Positions 1 through 8,160 of a stretch of 43,720 bases of DNA are shown piece after piece. Within the stretch, counting starts at the first letter, position 1, and every line of letters starts with the position of its first letter. Below the pieces are notes generated by a model. The model saw nothing but the letters and a program-made list of their open reading frames with translations, was not told where the DNA came from and did no database searches. Both the position numbers and the translations under genes were made by a program. The stretch comes from an uncultured bacterium (GTDB lineage Bacteria > Bacillota > Clostridia > Lachnospirales > Lachnospiraceae), in the NCBI GenBank assembly GCA_905214955.1, contig CAJMON010000019.1, forward strand, positions 1-43,720, written 5' to 3'.

Positions 1-1423
1 GCATACACATACGGTCGATACCGAATCCGATACCACCTGTCGGCGGCATACCGATTTCCAGAGCGTTCAGGAAATCTTCATCAGTGTGGTTGGCTTCTTC
101 ATCGCCTGCTGCGAACTGCTCTTCCTGAGCTGCAAAACGTGCTCTCTGGTCGATAGGATCGTTTAACTCAGAGTAGGCATTTGCCAGCTCCCAGCCGTTC
201 ATGAAGAACTCAAAACGCTCTACATAGTCCGGATTTTCCGGTTTTCTCTTGGTCAGCGGAGAAATTTCTACCGGATGATCCATCAGGAAAGTGGGCTGTA
301 CGAGATGCTCTTCTACAAACTCTTCAAAGAACAGGTTCAGGATATCGCCCTTTTTGTGGCGCTCTTCAAACTCTACATGATGAGCCTTTGCAGCTTCCCT
401 TGCTTCTTCCAGAGTATGAATTTCGTTGAAATCCACGCCAGTATATTTCTTCACTGCATCTACCATAGTGATCCGCTCAAAAGGCTTGCCCAAATCCATT
501 TCGATGCCGTTGTAAACGATCTTGGTGGTGCCAAGAACTTCCTGTGCCACAAAGCGGTACAGATTCTCAGTCAGATCCATCATACCGTGGTAATCGGTAT
601 ATGCCTGGTACAACTCCATCAGGGTGAATTCCGGATTGTGCCGGGTGTCTACACCTTCATTACGGAATACACGGCCGATTTCGTATACTCGCTCCAGACC
701 GCCCACGATCAGACGTTTCAGATACAGCTCCAGAGAGATACGGAGCTTCAGATCCTCATTCAATGCATTGAAATGGGTCTCAAAAGGACGCGCAGCGGCA
801 CCGCCTGCATTGGATACCAGCATGGGAGTCTCTACTTCCATAAAGCCTTCTCCGGTCAGGTATTTCCGGATGGCAGCGATGATCTTGGAACGCTTTACAA
901 AAGTATCTTTCACATCTGCGTTCATGATTAGGTCCACATAACGCTGACGGTAACGGATATCGGTGTTGGTCAGACCGTGGAATTTCTCCGGAAGGATCTG
1001 CAGGCTCTTGGACAGCAGAACCACGCTGCTGGCATGGATAGAAATTTCACCGGTTTTGGTACGGAATACCTGGCCTTTTAAGCCTACGATATCGCCGATA
1101 TCCATCTTTTTAAATGCCTTGTACTCTTCTTCTCCTACGCTGTCTCTGGCAACATAGCACTGAATGTTTCCTTTCAGATCCTGAATGTTGCAGAAAGATG
1201 CTTTTCCCATGACACGCTTGGACATCATACGTCCTGCGATGGAAACGTTCTGTCCTTCCAGTGTGTCAAACTGATCCTTGATCTCTTGGCTGTGATGTGT
1301 TACGTCATATTTGGTAATGGTAAACGGATCTTTTCCTGCTTCCTGGAGCTCTGCCAGTTTTTCCCGGCGTACCTTTAAAAGCTGATTAATATCCTGTACC
1401 GGTGCGTTCTTCTGCTCTCCCAC
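1..1423 (-). CDS. lysS: Lysyl-tRNA synthetase, class II (3' end outside window)
   Basis: Charges tRNA-Lys with lysine in the cytoplasm. About 474 codons are present. An N-terminal OB-fold anticodon-binding region (about residues 55-150) is followed by the class II catalytic core, with the motif 2 sequence FRNEG at about residue 253 and the start of motif 3 (GFGIDR) at the window edge. Some 25 or more C-terminal residues lie beyond base 1. The start is GTG at 1423, because the only good ribosome site, AAGGAG at 1435-1440, lies upstream of it and overlaps the greA stop codon. The gene follows greA with a 15-base gap, so the two are co-transcribed and probably translationally coupled. Family identity is certain; the true length is not visible. 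Confidence 0.95.
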   Translation of the reverse strand, partial: MGEQKNAPVQDINQLLKVRREKLAELQEAGKDPFTITKYDVTHHSQEIKDQFDTLEGQNVSIAGRMMSKRVMGKASFCNIQDLKGNIQCYVARDSVGEEEYKAFKKMDIGDIVGLKGQVFRTKTGEISIHASSVVLLSKSLQILPEKFHGLTNTDIRYRQRYVDLIMNADVKDTFVKRSKIIAAIRKYLTGEGFMEVETPMLVSNAGGAAARPFETHFNALNEDLKLRISLELYLKRLIVGGLERVYEIGRVFRNEGVDTRHNPEFTLMELYQAYTDYHGMMDLTENLYRFVAQEVLGTTKIVYNGIEMDLGKPFERITMVDAVKKYTGVDFNEIHTLEEAREAAKAHHVEFEERHKKGDILNLFFEEFVEEHLVQPTFLMDHPVEISPLTKRKPENPDYVERFEFFMNGWELANAYSELNDPIDQRARFAAQEEQFAAGDEEANHTDEDFLNALEIGMPPTGGIGFGIDRMCM

Positions 1424-1438
1424 TGTATTTTTCACTCC

Positions 1439-1921
1439 TTAATTTGATCTCTGAATGCCCAGAACTTTGTACTTCATCTCTCCTGCCTGGGTCTCTACAA
1501 TAATTTCATCGCCTACGCTGTGTCCCAGCAGTGCGCGGCCTACCGGTGACTCGTTGGAAATCTTTCCTTTCAGGCTGTTTGCTTCGGAAGAACCTACGAT
1601 CTTGAATTCCATTTCTTCCTCATACTCTTCGTCTAGAACTTTTACCTGACAGCCAACGCTGATCTTGTCCAGATCTACTTCTTCTTCTACAACGACTTCT
1701 GCGTTTTTCAGAATCTTCTCGATCTGCTCGATTCTGGCCTCGATGTCACGCTGCTCATCTTTGGCTGCATCGTACTCTGCATTCTCGGAAAGGTCACCCT
1801 GCTCTCTAGCTTCCTTGATCTTCTCTGCTACTTCTTTTCTTTTGATTACCTTCAGGTCATGAAGTTCCTCTTCCAGTGCTTTCAGACCTGCATAGGTTAA
1901 TAAATTCTTCTTTTCTTCCAT
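1439..1921 (-). CDS. greA: Transcription elongation factor GreA
   Basis: Rescues backtracked RNA polymerase by stimulating its intrinsic transcript cleavage. The 160-residue product has the family's N-terminal antiparallel coiled coil (about residues 10-80, rich in Glu/Lys, with the acidic tip stretch SENAEYDAAKDEQ) and the C-terminal FKBP-like domain ending near GDEIIVETQAGEMKYKVLGI. Length is normal. I start it at the ATG at 1921 (MEEKKNLL), 9 bases after AAAGGA; two in-frame ATGs just upstream are too close to that site. A perfect sigma-A promoter lies at 1984-2012. It heads a greA-lysS operon, an arrangement common in Clostridia. Confidence 0.96.
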   Translation of the reverse strand: MEEKKNLLTYAGLKALEEELHDLKVIKRKEVAEKIKEAREQGDLSENAEYDAAKDEQRDIEARIEQIEKILKNAEVVVEEEVDLDKISVGCQVKVLDEEYEEEMEFKIVGSSEANSLKGKISNESPVGRALLGHSVGDEIIVETQAGEMKYKVLGIQRSN

Positions 1922-1983
1922 ATCCATAAGTCCTTTCAAACTATGTCAACTCTGTTTAGTCCACCCTTTGCTGCAATCATGAT

Positions 1984-2012
1984 ATTATATCCCATCGGCT
2001 GTTTCTTGTCAA
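1984..2012 (-). promoter_or_regulatory. Sigma-A promoter of greA-lysS
   Basis: On the minus strand, TTGACA (2012-2007) and TATAAT (1989-1984) are separated by 17 bp, a full match to the housekeeping consensus. It lies about 60 bases before the greA start and separates greA-lysS from the dus transcript upstream. Confidence 0.88.
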
Positions 2013-2095
2013 GCTTTGGAGTACCCCATTCGCAGCCATTTTTCCCGGTTTTCTGCCGTTTTCCGGCTCCTGCCAAAGGAGTTTTCAACACCTGT

Positions 2096-3067
2096 TTATT
2101 CTGCCTCCAGATATTCCTCCAGGAGTGCTTCCAGCTCCTCAAACGTGTTCATTTCATTGATTCTTCCACGGAGTCTGGCACAGTGTGGAAGCCCTGTGGT
2201 ATACCACGCTACATGCTTGCGCATTTCCCGCATAGCAGTATGTTCTCCACAATAATCAATATCCATCTGGCAGTGCCGCAGAATCATTTCGTGGATCTCT
2301 TTTCTGGTCGGGCCGGGAAGAACTTCCCCTGTCTCCAGATAATGGGAAACCTCTCGGAAAATCCATGGATTTCCTCTCGAAGCACGGCCGATCATCACCG
2401 CATCGCACCCGGTTTCCTCCATCATGGCCTTCGCCGTCTGGGGGGAGACTACATCCCCGTTTCCAATGACCGGAATGGACACCGCCTCTTTTACCTGGCG
2501 GATAATATTCCAGTCCGCTTTTCCAGAATAATACTGCTCTCTTGTACGTCCATGGACCGCCACTGCTGCCGCCCCGGAGTCTTCTGCAATTTTGGCAATT
2601 TCCACCGCATTGACGCTTTCATCATTGAAGCCTTTGCGGATTTTTACTGTCACCGGCTTTTTCGTGGCTTTCGCTGTCTTTGTGATAATTTCTCTCACAA
2701 GAGCCGGATTCTTCATCAGCGCCGAACCTTCTCCATTGTTGACAATTTTGGGCACCGGACAGCCCATATTTAAGTCCAGAATATCAAAAGGCCTTTCTTC
2801 AATATATTTTGCCATCTCACTTAAAATGTCCGGATCTGAGCCAAAAAGCTGCAAGGACACTGGATTTTCTCCAGGCGCCACCTTAAGCAGGCTGATGGTA
2901 TTTTTGTTGTGGTAGGAAATCGCCTTGGCACTGACCATTTCCATACACAAAAGACCTGCTCCCTGTTCTTTGCAAAGCAGACGAAATGGCAGGTCTGTTA
3001 CACCTGCCATGGGCGCCAGCACACAGGGATTAGCCAGCTCTACATTTCCGATCTTAACTTTCTTCAT
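2096..3067 (-). CDS. dus: tRNA-dihydrouridine synthase (DusB-like)
   Basis: FMN-dependent reduction of uridine to dihydrouridine in the tRNA D-loop. The 323-residue product is a TIM barrel opening with LANPCVLAPMAGVTDLPFR. It carries LNMGCPVPK with the family's catalytic Cys (about residue 95), HGRTREQYYSGKADW, and the phosphate-binding GNGDV and MIGRASRGNPWIF. These are typical of the DusB/Nifr3 branch. The chosen start at 3067 gives MKKVKIGNVELANP behind GGAG; a longer reading frame would add 16 unconserved residues. Its start overlaps the upstream DUF6145-like gene by 14 bases, so it is the last gene of the argF-birA run. Confidence 0.93.
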   Translation of the reverse strand: MKKVKIGNVELANPCVLAPMAGVTDLPFRLLCKEQGAGLLCMEMVSAKAISYHNKNTISLLKVAPGENPVSLQLFGSDPDILSEMAKYIEERPFDILDLNMGCPVPKIVNNGEGSALMKNPALVREIITKTAKATKKPVTVKIRKGFNDESVNAVEIAKIAEDSGAAAVAVHGRTREQYYSGKADWNIIRQVKEAVSIPVIGNGDVVSPQTAKAMMEETGCDAVMIGRASRGNPWIFREVSHYLETGEVLPGPTRKEIHEMILRHCQMDIDYCGEHTAMREMRKHVAWYTTGLPHCARLRGRINEMNTFEELEALLEEYLEAE

Positions 3068-3392
3068 AGTGCTCTCCAAGAAAAACGACCCGGTAATACA
3101 TCTCCAGACCTTCAAACAGTTCCTGTTTTTCTTTTCTTAACTCCTTGATTCTTAAAGTTCCGCCAATCTCATCATAAGAGAAATCATTTTCCTTGGCTTC
3201 TGTGCGAAGTTCTAGATTTCCGTTTTCGTCAAACTCCAGAATCAGTACACCGCCAATCTCCTGAGTGTACAGCACGCACATGATTTGAAGTTCTTTGCGG
3301 ATGTCTTCCGGCAGTGACTTAAATGCCGGATTAAAATAATATTTTTCCTCATAACGGCTGGCTCCGCAGAGCACAACTGTCTTATCTTCCAT
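3054..3392 (-). CDS. Conserved hypothetical protein, DUF6145-like
   Basis: A 112-residue cytosolic protein with no signal peptide or membrane segment. It contains the stretch TVVLCGASRYEEKYYFNP near the N-terminus, then KELQIMCVLYTQEIGG and an acidic beta-rich middle. From memory it resembles DUF6145, a family of small Lachnospiraceae proteins of unknown function; this is recollection, not a search. AAGGAG sits 6 bases before the ATG. It lies 25 bases after birA and overlaps dus by 14 bases, so it is co-translated with a tRNA-modification enzyme. No catalytic motif is visible. Confidence 0.8.
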   Translation of the reverse strand: MEDKTVVLCGASRYEEKYYFNPAFKSLPEDIRKELQIMCVLYTQEIGGVLILEFDENGNLELRTEAKENDFSYDEIGGTLRIKELRKEKQELFEGLEMYYRVVFLGEHYEES

Positions 3393-3417
3393 CGTTTACT
3401 CCTTATCGTTTCCTGCT

Positions 3418-4395
3418 TTATACGTATCCATAAATGCCGCGCACAGAGACCTCCCCGGCATACACCTCTTTGATGCCTTCTTCAGTCTCCACCAGCAGTT
3501 CACCTTTTTCATTAATGCCCAATGCGGTACCGGTATATTCATGGCCCGGCTCCAGGACACAGACTTTCTCATCCTTGTTTACCAGAAATGCTTCATAAGT
3601 CTCTTTCAGTCCTGTCAGATCTTTGTATTTCAAAAAAATCCCATAATCTTTTTCAAACCATTTCATACAGCTGCATACCACATCCGCCCGGCGGATCTCC
3701 CGGCCAGTCTCCAGCTTTAAGGAAGTCGCAGTCTTCTGCAGTTCTTCCGGAAATTCTGTCATGTTGACATTGATTCCCGTTCCAATTACCAGATAATGGA
3801 TATTCAGCATTTCCGCGCTCATCTCTGTTAAAATGCCGCAGATCTTTTTTCCGCCAATCACCACATCATTGGGCCACTTAATCCCCACATCCAGGCCAAA
3901 CAGTTCCCGGCACGCCTGGGCCACTGCAAGTCCCATAACCAGGGTCAGCATGGATGCCCGCTCCGGCCCGATCTGAGGCCGCAAAAGCAGTGTCATTGCA
4001 ATGGCGGAACCTCTTGGGGTTTTCCACTCCCGGCCTCTTCTTCCTTTTCCGGCTTCCTGGCATTCTGCTGTTACCAGCGTTCCGTCAGGCGCGCCCTCTT
4101 CTCCCAGACGCTTAGCATAGTTGTTGGTGGAATCAATGGTGTCCAGGCAATAAAGGGTCTTTCCAGCCCACTGGGTCTCCATCAGTCCTGCCAGCACATC
4201 CTCAGACAGCCGGTCCGGAATCTTTGCCAGGTGGTAACCTCTGTTTGGCACTGCCTCAATCTGAAAGCCCTCATTTTTTAACTGGTTAACTGCTTTCCAC
4301 ACTGCGGTTCTAGACACTCCGAATCTGGTACACAGTTCCTGCCCAGATACATAACCGCCTTGTTCCTGCAGGATTTTTAAAATCTCACTTTTCAT
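3418..4395 (-). CDS. birA: Biotin--[acetyl-CoA-carboxylase] ligase / biotin repressor BirA
   Basis: Activates biotin to biotinyl-AMP and transfers it to carrier proteins; bifunctional members also repress biotin genes. The 325-residue product has an N-terminal winged helix (about residues 1-60, GQELCTRFGVSRTAVWKAVN), so it is the repressor-type enzyme. The ligase domain follows, with GKGRRGREW at about residues 116-124, the core KWPNDVVIGGKKICGILTE, and an SH3-like C-terminal domain (EYTGTALGINEKGELLVET). No biotin biosynthesis genes are in the window. It lies 6 bases after the membrane-protein gene 4402-4716 in the argF run. Confidence 0.95.
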   Translation of the reverse strand: MKSEILKILQEQGGYVSGQELCTRFGVSRTAVWKAVNQLKNEGFQIEAVPNRGYHLAKIPDRLSEDVLAGLMETQWAGKTLYCLDTIDSTNNYAKRLGEEGAPDGTLVTAECQEAGKGRRGREWKTPRGSAIAMTLLLRPQIGPERASMLTLVMGLAVAQACRELFGLDVGIKWPNDVVIGGKKICGILTEMSAEMLNIHYLVIGTGINVNMTEFPEELQKTATSLKLETGREIRRADVVCSCMKWFEKDYGIFLKYKDLTGLKETYEAFLVNKDEKVCVLEPGHEYTGTALGINEKGELLVETEEGIKEVYAGEVSVRGIYGYV

Positions 4396-4401
4396 GTTTC
4401 T

Positions 4402-4716
4402 TTATATCTCCAGACCTGTGATCTTCAGGAAAAACAGGATGAACAGCAGCGCTGAAACAATTCCGAAAAGCACACATGCCAGATAATGCTTTCTGCCGCT
4501 TTCCAGCACTGCCAGAACTGCATTCACCACACCGCCAAGAACCACCGCCAGCATTTCTGCCATAGACGCATATTCCTGGCTGAAAAAAAACAGCCCTGCG
4601 CACACCAGAAGCACCAATCCAGAAAAAGCACCCAGAAGTTCAAATTCCCAGGTGCTTCCCTTTGCCTGCGCCCTGTTCTTCCCTTTTCGCTTCGGAATTG
4701 GCATTTTCTTCATCAT
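4402..4716 (-). CDS. Small membrane protein of unknown function
   Basis: About 104 residues with a basic N-terminus (KKMPIPKRKGKNRAQAKG) followed by three hydrophobic segments at about residues 28-46, 55-70 and 82-100, so a three-pass inner-membrane protein. I do not recognise the family. Two adjacent ATGs (4716 and 4713) follow the argF end. The first overlaps the argF TGA by one base; the second is better spaced from GGGAG. Either way translation is coupled to argF. The gene continues into birA with a 6-base gap. The context suggests co-expression rather than a specific role. Confidence 0.75.
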   Translation of the reverse strand: MMKKMPIPKRKGKNRAQAKGSTWEFELLGAFSGLVLLVCAGLFFFSQEYASMAEMLAVVLGGVVNAVLAVLESGRKHYLACVLFGIVSALLFILFFLKITGLEI

Positions 4717-5705
4717 CAAGCTCCCAGAGTCGCTGCCATCACTGCCTTAATGGTATGCATTCTGTTTTCTGCCTCATCAAATACGATGGACTGGGAGGAC
4801 TCAAATACTTCATCGGTCACTTCCATGTCATCAATGCCAAATTTCTCATAAATCTGTTTGCCAATCTTGGTTTTCAGATCATGGAAAGCCGGCAGACAGT
4901 GCATGAAGACAGCGTGTTTTCCAGCATTTTTCATTACCTCAGAGGTCACTTTGTACGGGCTTAATGCGCGGATACGCTCTGCCCACACCTCATCCGGCTC
5001 ACCCATGGATACCCAGACATCCGTATATACCACATCTGCGCCCATGGTGCCTGCCATCACATCTTCCGTTAGAGTAATGACTGCTCCGGTCTCTTTTCCG
5101 ATTTCTCTGCAGTAAGAAACCAGCTCCTCATTGGGGAAATACTCTTTAGAAGTGCATGCTGTAAAGTTCATGCCAAGTTTTGCACAGCCAATCATCAGAG
5201 AATTTCCCATATTATATCTGGCATCACCCAAGTAAGCCAGTGTCCGTCCTTTCAGGCTTCCAAAATGTTCCCGGATGGTCAGCATATCTGCGAGAATCTG
5301 TGTGGGATGATATTCGTTGGTCAGACCGTTCCACACCGGAACACCTGCATCCTTTGCCAGCTCCTCCACGATCTCCTGTCCATAGCCACGGTACTCAATG
5401 CCGTCATACAGACGTCCAAGCACTCTGGCTGTATCGGCAATGCTTTCTTTCTTTCCAATCTGGGAACCGGTGGGATCCAGGTAAGTCGTACCCATTCCAA
5501 GGTCGTGGGCTGCCACTTCAAAGGAACATCTGGTTCTGGTACTGGTTTTTTCAAAAATCAGCGCTACATTTTTCCCTCTCAATGTGTCGTGGGGAATCCC
5601 TGCTTTTTTCTTTGCTTTATAATCTGCTGCGAGATCCAGAAGACCAGTAATCTCTTCCGTTGTATAATCCTTTAATGTTAAAAAATTGCGTCCTTTTAAA
5701 TCCAT
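4716..5705 (-). CDS. argF: Ornithine carbamoyltransferase
   Basis: Makes citrulline from ornithine and carbamoyl phosphate in arginine synthesis; the reverse direction serves arginine catabolism. The 329-residue product has the carbamoyl-phosphate loop FEKTSTRTR (about residue 53), the ornithine-side motif HCLPAFHD (about residue 266), and EYHPTQILADMLT in between. Length is normal. The start at 5705 (MDLKGRNFLTL) follows GGAGGAG; upstream codons have no site. No arginine deiminase, carbamate kinase or other arg genes lie nearby, so anabolic versus catabolic use cannot be decided. A 22-bp piece of the inverted-repeat element lies 34 bases upstream. Confidence 0.95.
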   Translation of the reverse strand: MDLKGRNFLTLKDYTTEEITGLLDLAADYKAKKKAGIPHDTLRGKNVALIFEKTSTRTRCSFEVAAHDLGMGTTYLDPTGSQIGKKESIADTARVLGRLYDGIEYRGYGQEIVEELAKDAGVPVWNGLTNEYHPTQILADMLTIREHFGSLKGRTLAYLGDARYNMGNSLMIGCAKLGMNFTACTSKEYFPNEELVSYCREIGKETGAVITLTEDVMAGTMGADVVYTDVWVSMGEPDEVWAERIRALSPYKVTSEVMKNAGKHAVFMHCLPAFHDLKTKIGKQIYEKFGIDDMEVTDEVFESSQSIVFDEAENRMHTIKAVMAATLGA

Positions 5706-5738
5706 GTTCCTCTCCTCCGTCCCGATTGGTACCCTATG

Positions 5739-5760
5739 GCATTTTTCAAACAAGCTCTAG
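5739..5760. repeat. Solo end of the 166-bp inverted-repeat element
   Basis: These 22 bases match the outer 22 bases of the right terminal repeat of the copy at 25122-25287 at 21 positions. The rest of the element is absent. It sits 34 bases before the argF start codon, in the 5' region of the minus-strand operon. Confidence 0.75.
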
Positions 5761-5846
5761 TATCTTTTCAGAAAACATCCACTTGAAAATCTGCTCCCTG
5801 AATTGTTACCAGTTTACTATATTTTTTACGAAAATACAAGTTTTTG

Positions 5847-5855
5847 TGCTATACT
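5847..5855 (+). promoter_or_regulatory. Extended -10 promoter for the 53-codon gene
   Basis: TGC followed by TATACT at 5850-5855 forms an extended -10 element. The -35 region is poor (TTTACG at 5825-5830, 19-bp spacer). It lies about 65 bases before the ATG at 5920. Confidence 0.55.
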
Positions 5856-5919
5856 AAAGGCAGGAACTCTGGAGGATATTGGATATGGGATTTTACAGGA
5901 ATCGAAAGGAGAGGTATGT

Positions 5920-6081
5920 ATGAGTATCCAGTTTGAAAACAAAGAAACCGAAGATTATTATAAGAAAATGCGCCGCAATTTAGGCGTCGGCCACCCAAGC
6001 AGCTGGGACAGCCAGGATGTGGTCACCATGCAGGATGTGGAACAGTACGTAAAAGATGCCAAAAACATTCTGGCCTGCTAA
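5920..6081 (+). CDS. Small conserved-looking protein, 53 residues, function unknown
   Basis: The product begins MSIQFENKETEDYYKKMRRN, is highly charged, and ends in a lone Cys; no membrane segment or signal is present. It is probably real: AAAGGAGAGG lies just before the ATG, an extended -10 promoter lies upstream, and a strong terminator follows 37 bases after the stop. The middle (GVGHPSSWDSQDVVTMQDVEQY) reads like a folded protein rather than random sequence. A longer in-frame reading from 5803 would start inside the promoter and is rejected. I do not recognise the family. It stands alone between argF and fucI. Confidence 0.65.
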   Translation: MSIQFENKETEDYYKKMRRNLGVGHPSSWDSQDVVTMQDVEQYVKDAKNILAC

Positions 6082-6118
6082 AAAAAGCCTGCGAGATTCT
6101 CCACTCACATTTCTCGCA

Positions 6119-6153
6119 AAAGGCCTCTGCATTTCTGCAGAGGCCTTTCTTTT
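6119..6153. terminator. Bidirectional terminator between the 53-codon gene and fucI
   Basis: A perfect 13-bp stem (6119-6131 with 6136-6148) with a TTTC loop is followed by CTTTTT on the plus strand; the minus strand also gives TTT plus T-rich sequence. It separates two convergent genes. Confidence 0.88.
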
Positions 6154-6176
6154 TGTCACTGTTTCCAGTGTGTGTT

Positions 6177-7973
6177 TTATTTGTACAGAGGTCCGTAGTT
6201 CTTGCAGGCTCTGAAGTCTGCGCCCTCCTTGTCCATTCCGAATGCATTCCATGCTGCAGGACGGAAGATCTTTTCTTCCGGAACGTTGTGCATACAAACC
6301 GGAATACGAAGCATAGAACACATGGAGATCAGGTCTGCACCAATGTGGCCATAGCTGATGGCACCGTGGTTTGCGCCCCAGTTGTTCATCACATCGTAAG
6401 CAGTCTTGAACGGGCCTTCTTTGCCATCGCATCTGGGAGCGAACCAGGTGCAGGGCCATGTATAGTCGGTACGTTTCCACAGTTTGTCTGTTACTTCATC
6501 CGGAAGATGTACGGTCCAGCCTTCTGCGATCTGCAGAACCGGTCCCTGTCCTTTTACAAGGTTCAGACGGATCATGGTAACAGGCATTTCAGCTTCGGTA
6601 ACGAATCTGGAAGAATAGCCGCCGCCGCGGAAATATCCAAGGTCTGCATAGTTCCAGGTGGTTGCTTTCATAATAGCATCCTGGTCTTCTTTGGTTACAT
6701 CGTACCAGGGTTTCATAACACCATTGCCGTCGGCATCTTTTGCCTGTCCGTTAGCATCCAGGCAGGCTGCTCCGGAGTTGATCAGGTGGATAAATCCGCC
6801 GCTCTCTTTTGCAATTCCTTCCAGCTCATAGCCGGTTGCTTTCTTAACAGCTTCCGGACTCCAGTAAGTACGTACATCTGCGAAGATCTGCGCACGGTTG
6901 GTCAGAAGTTTCATAAACAGCATACCAAGGCCGTTGAGAACATCATTCTCGGTAGCCAGGATGTACGGCTCACGTGCGCCGTTCCAGTCAAAGGAAGTAT
7001 TTAACAATGCTTCCGGATAGTCACAGTTGGGGTAGAAGTCTGTCCACTGTCTCTGGCCCTGGAAACCTGCAGCGATGGCATTGTGTCCTACGCTCTCTTC
7101 CTCGCATCCTTTCGGAAGGTTCTTGTTTCCGTTCATCAGGTCTTTGATGATGCACATCATCTTAACAACGAATTCCCAATCCTGCTCTTTCTGTTCCGGA
7201 GTCTTCTGCAGTTCTTCCGGGTTCTTATCAAATCCTACAATGCATTTTTCTTTTGTCCATGCAAGAGCTTTCTGATATTCAGCCTCATCGTAGATGCCTT
7301 CTGTCATACGACGGATAATCTCTACCTCATCAACAGACTCTACACGCATACCCAGATAAGATTCGATGAAATCCGGATCAATGATAGAGCCGCCGATACC
7401 CATGGTAACGGAACCGATCTGCAGGTAAGATTTTCCTCTCATAGATGCTGCTGCTACTGCGGCACGTCCGAATCTTAACAGCTTTTCCTGTACGTCTGCC
7501 GGAATGGATGTATCGTCTGCTTCGCATACATCATGTCCGTAGATACCGAATGCCGGAAGTCCCTTCTGTGCATGGGTAGCCAGTACGGAAGCCAGATAAA
7601 CAGCACCTGGACGCTCTGTTCCATTGAATCCCCATACTGCCTTGATGGTCTGCGGATCCATATCCATGGTCTCTGCTCCGTAGCACCAGCAGGGAGTTAC
7701 GGTCAGGGTAATGTCCACGCCTTCTTTGCGGAACTTGTCTGCGCAGGCTGCTGCCTCTGCAACACGTCCGATGGTGGTATCTGCAATGACCACTTTTACC
7801 GGTTCTCCGTTTGAATATTTTAAATTCTCCTCAAACAGCTTCGCTGCTGACTTTGCCATATTCATGGTCTGGTCTTCCAGAGATTCTCTTACCTTCAGAG
7901 CTCCTCTTCTTCCGTCGATGGTAGGACGGATACCAATTACCGGATAGCTGCCGATCAATCTGCTTTCTGCCAT
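6177..7973 (-). CDS. fucI: L-fucose isomerase
   Basis: Interconverts L-fucose and L-fuculose, the first step of fucose use; the family can also act on D-arabinose. The 598-residue product is full length for FucI. It has the opening IGIRPTIDGRRGALKVRESLE, the metal and catalytic region ILATENDVLNGLGMLF (Glu at about residue 343), FADVRTYWSPE (Asp at about residue 368), and the C-terminal GANHGAISYGHIGADL with the third metal ligand His. GGAGGT lies 9 bases before the ATG. It is transcribed alone and divergently from an AraC-type regulator at 8161. No fuculokinase, aldolase or transporter gene is in the window. Confidence 0.96.
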   Translation of the reverse strand: MAESRLIGSYPVIGIRPTIDGRRGALKVRESLEDQTMNMAKSAAKLFEENLKYSNGEPVKVVIADTTIGRVAEAAACADKFRKEGVDITLTVTPCWCYGAETMDMDPQTIKAVWGFNGTERPGAVYLASVLATHAQKGLPAFGIYGHDVCEADDTSIPADVQEKLLRFGRAAVAAASMRGKSYLQIGSVTMGIGGSIIDPDFIESYLGMRVESVDEVEIIRRMTEGIYDEAEYQKALAWTKEKCIVGFDKNPEELQKTPEQKEQDWEFVVKMMCIIKDLMNGNKNLPKGCEEESVGHNAIAAGFQGQRQWTDFYPNCDYPEALLNTSFDWNGAREPYILATENDVLNGLGMLFMKLLTNRAQIFADVRTYWSPEAVKKATGYELEGIAKESGGFIHLINSGAACLDANGQAKDADGNGVMKPWYDVTKEDQDAIMKATTWNYADLGYFRGGGYSSRFVTEAEMPVTMIRLNLVKGQGPVLQIAEGWTVHLPDEVTDKLWKRTDYTWPCTWFAPRCDGKEGPFKTAYDVMNNWGANHGAISYGHIGADLISMCSMLRIPVCMHNVPEEKIFRPAAWNAFGMDKEGADFRACKNYGPLYK

Positions 7974-8022
7974 GATTTTTTACCTCCACGTTAATAAGAT
8001 GTTTTTCTGCATTTTTACCAAT

Positions 8023-8037
8023 CGTTTTCCTCAAACG
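8023..8037. promoter_or_regulatory. Small inverted repeat in the fucI leader, possible operator
   Basis: CGTTT at 8023-8027 and AAACG at 8033-8037 form an inverted repeat with a 5-base spacer, between the fucI -10 box and its start codon. It could be a regulator or CcpA-like site, but the match is short and may be chance. Confidence 0.3.
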
Positions 8038-8054
8038 CTTGTGATTATGTACTG

Positions 8055-8060
8055 ATTATA
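8055..8060 (-). promoter_or_regulatory. -10 box of the fucI promoter
   Basis: TATAAT on the minus strand (8060-8055). The hexamer 17 bp upstream, GTGCAA, is a weak -35, which fits an activator-dependent promoter. It is about 80 bases from the fucI ATG. Confidence 0.5.
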
Positions 8061-8102
8061 CAACATTCTTTCTTTTTTTGCACGTAAAATTCTGTTTGAA
8101 TC

Positions 8103-8131
8103 TGGACAAATTTTGTGATTTTAGGTATGAT
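8103..8131 (+). promoter_or_regulatory. Promoter of the AraC-type regulator
   Basis: TGGACA (8103-8108) and TATGAT (8126-8131) with a 17-bp spacer, 29 bases before the TTG start at 8161. Confidence 0.75.
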
Positions 8132-8160
8132 AGTACACAAAGGAAAAGGAGGTATCCCAT

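Noticed and set aside
275..931. A 218-codon plus-strand frame
   Set aside because: Antisense to the lysS reading frame, which has clear class II synthetase motifs.
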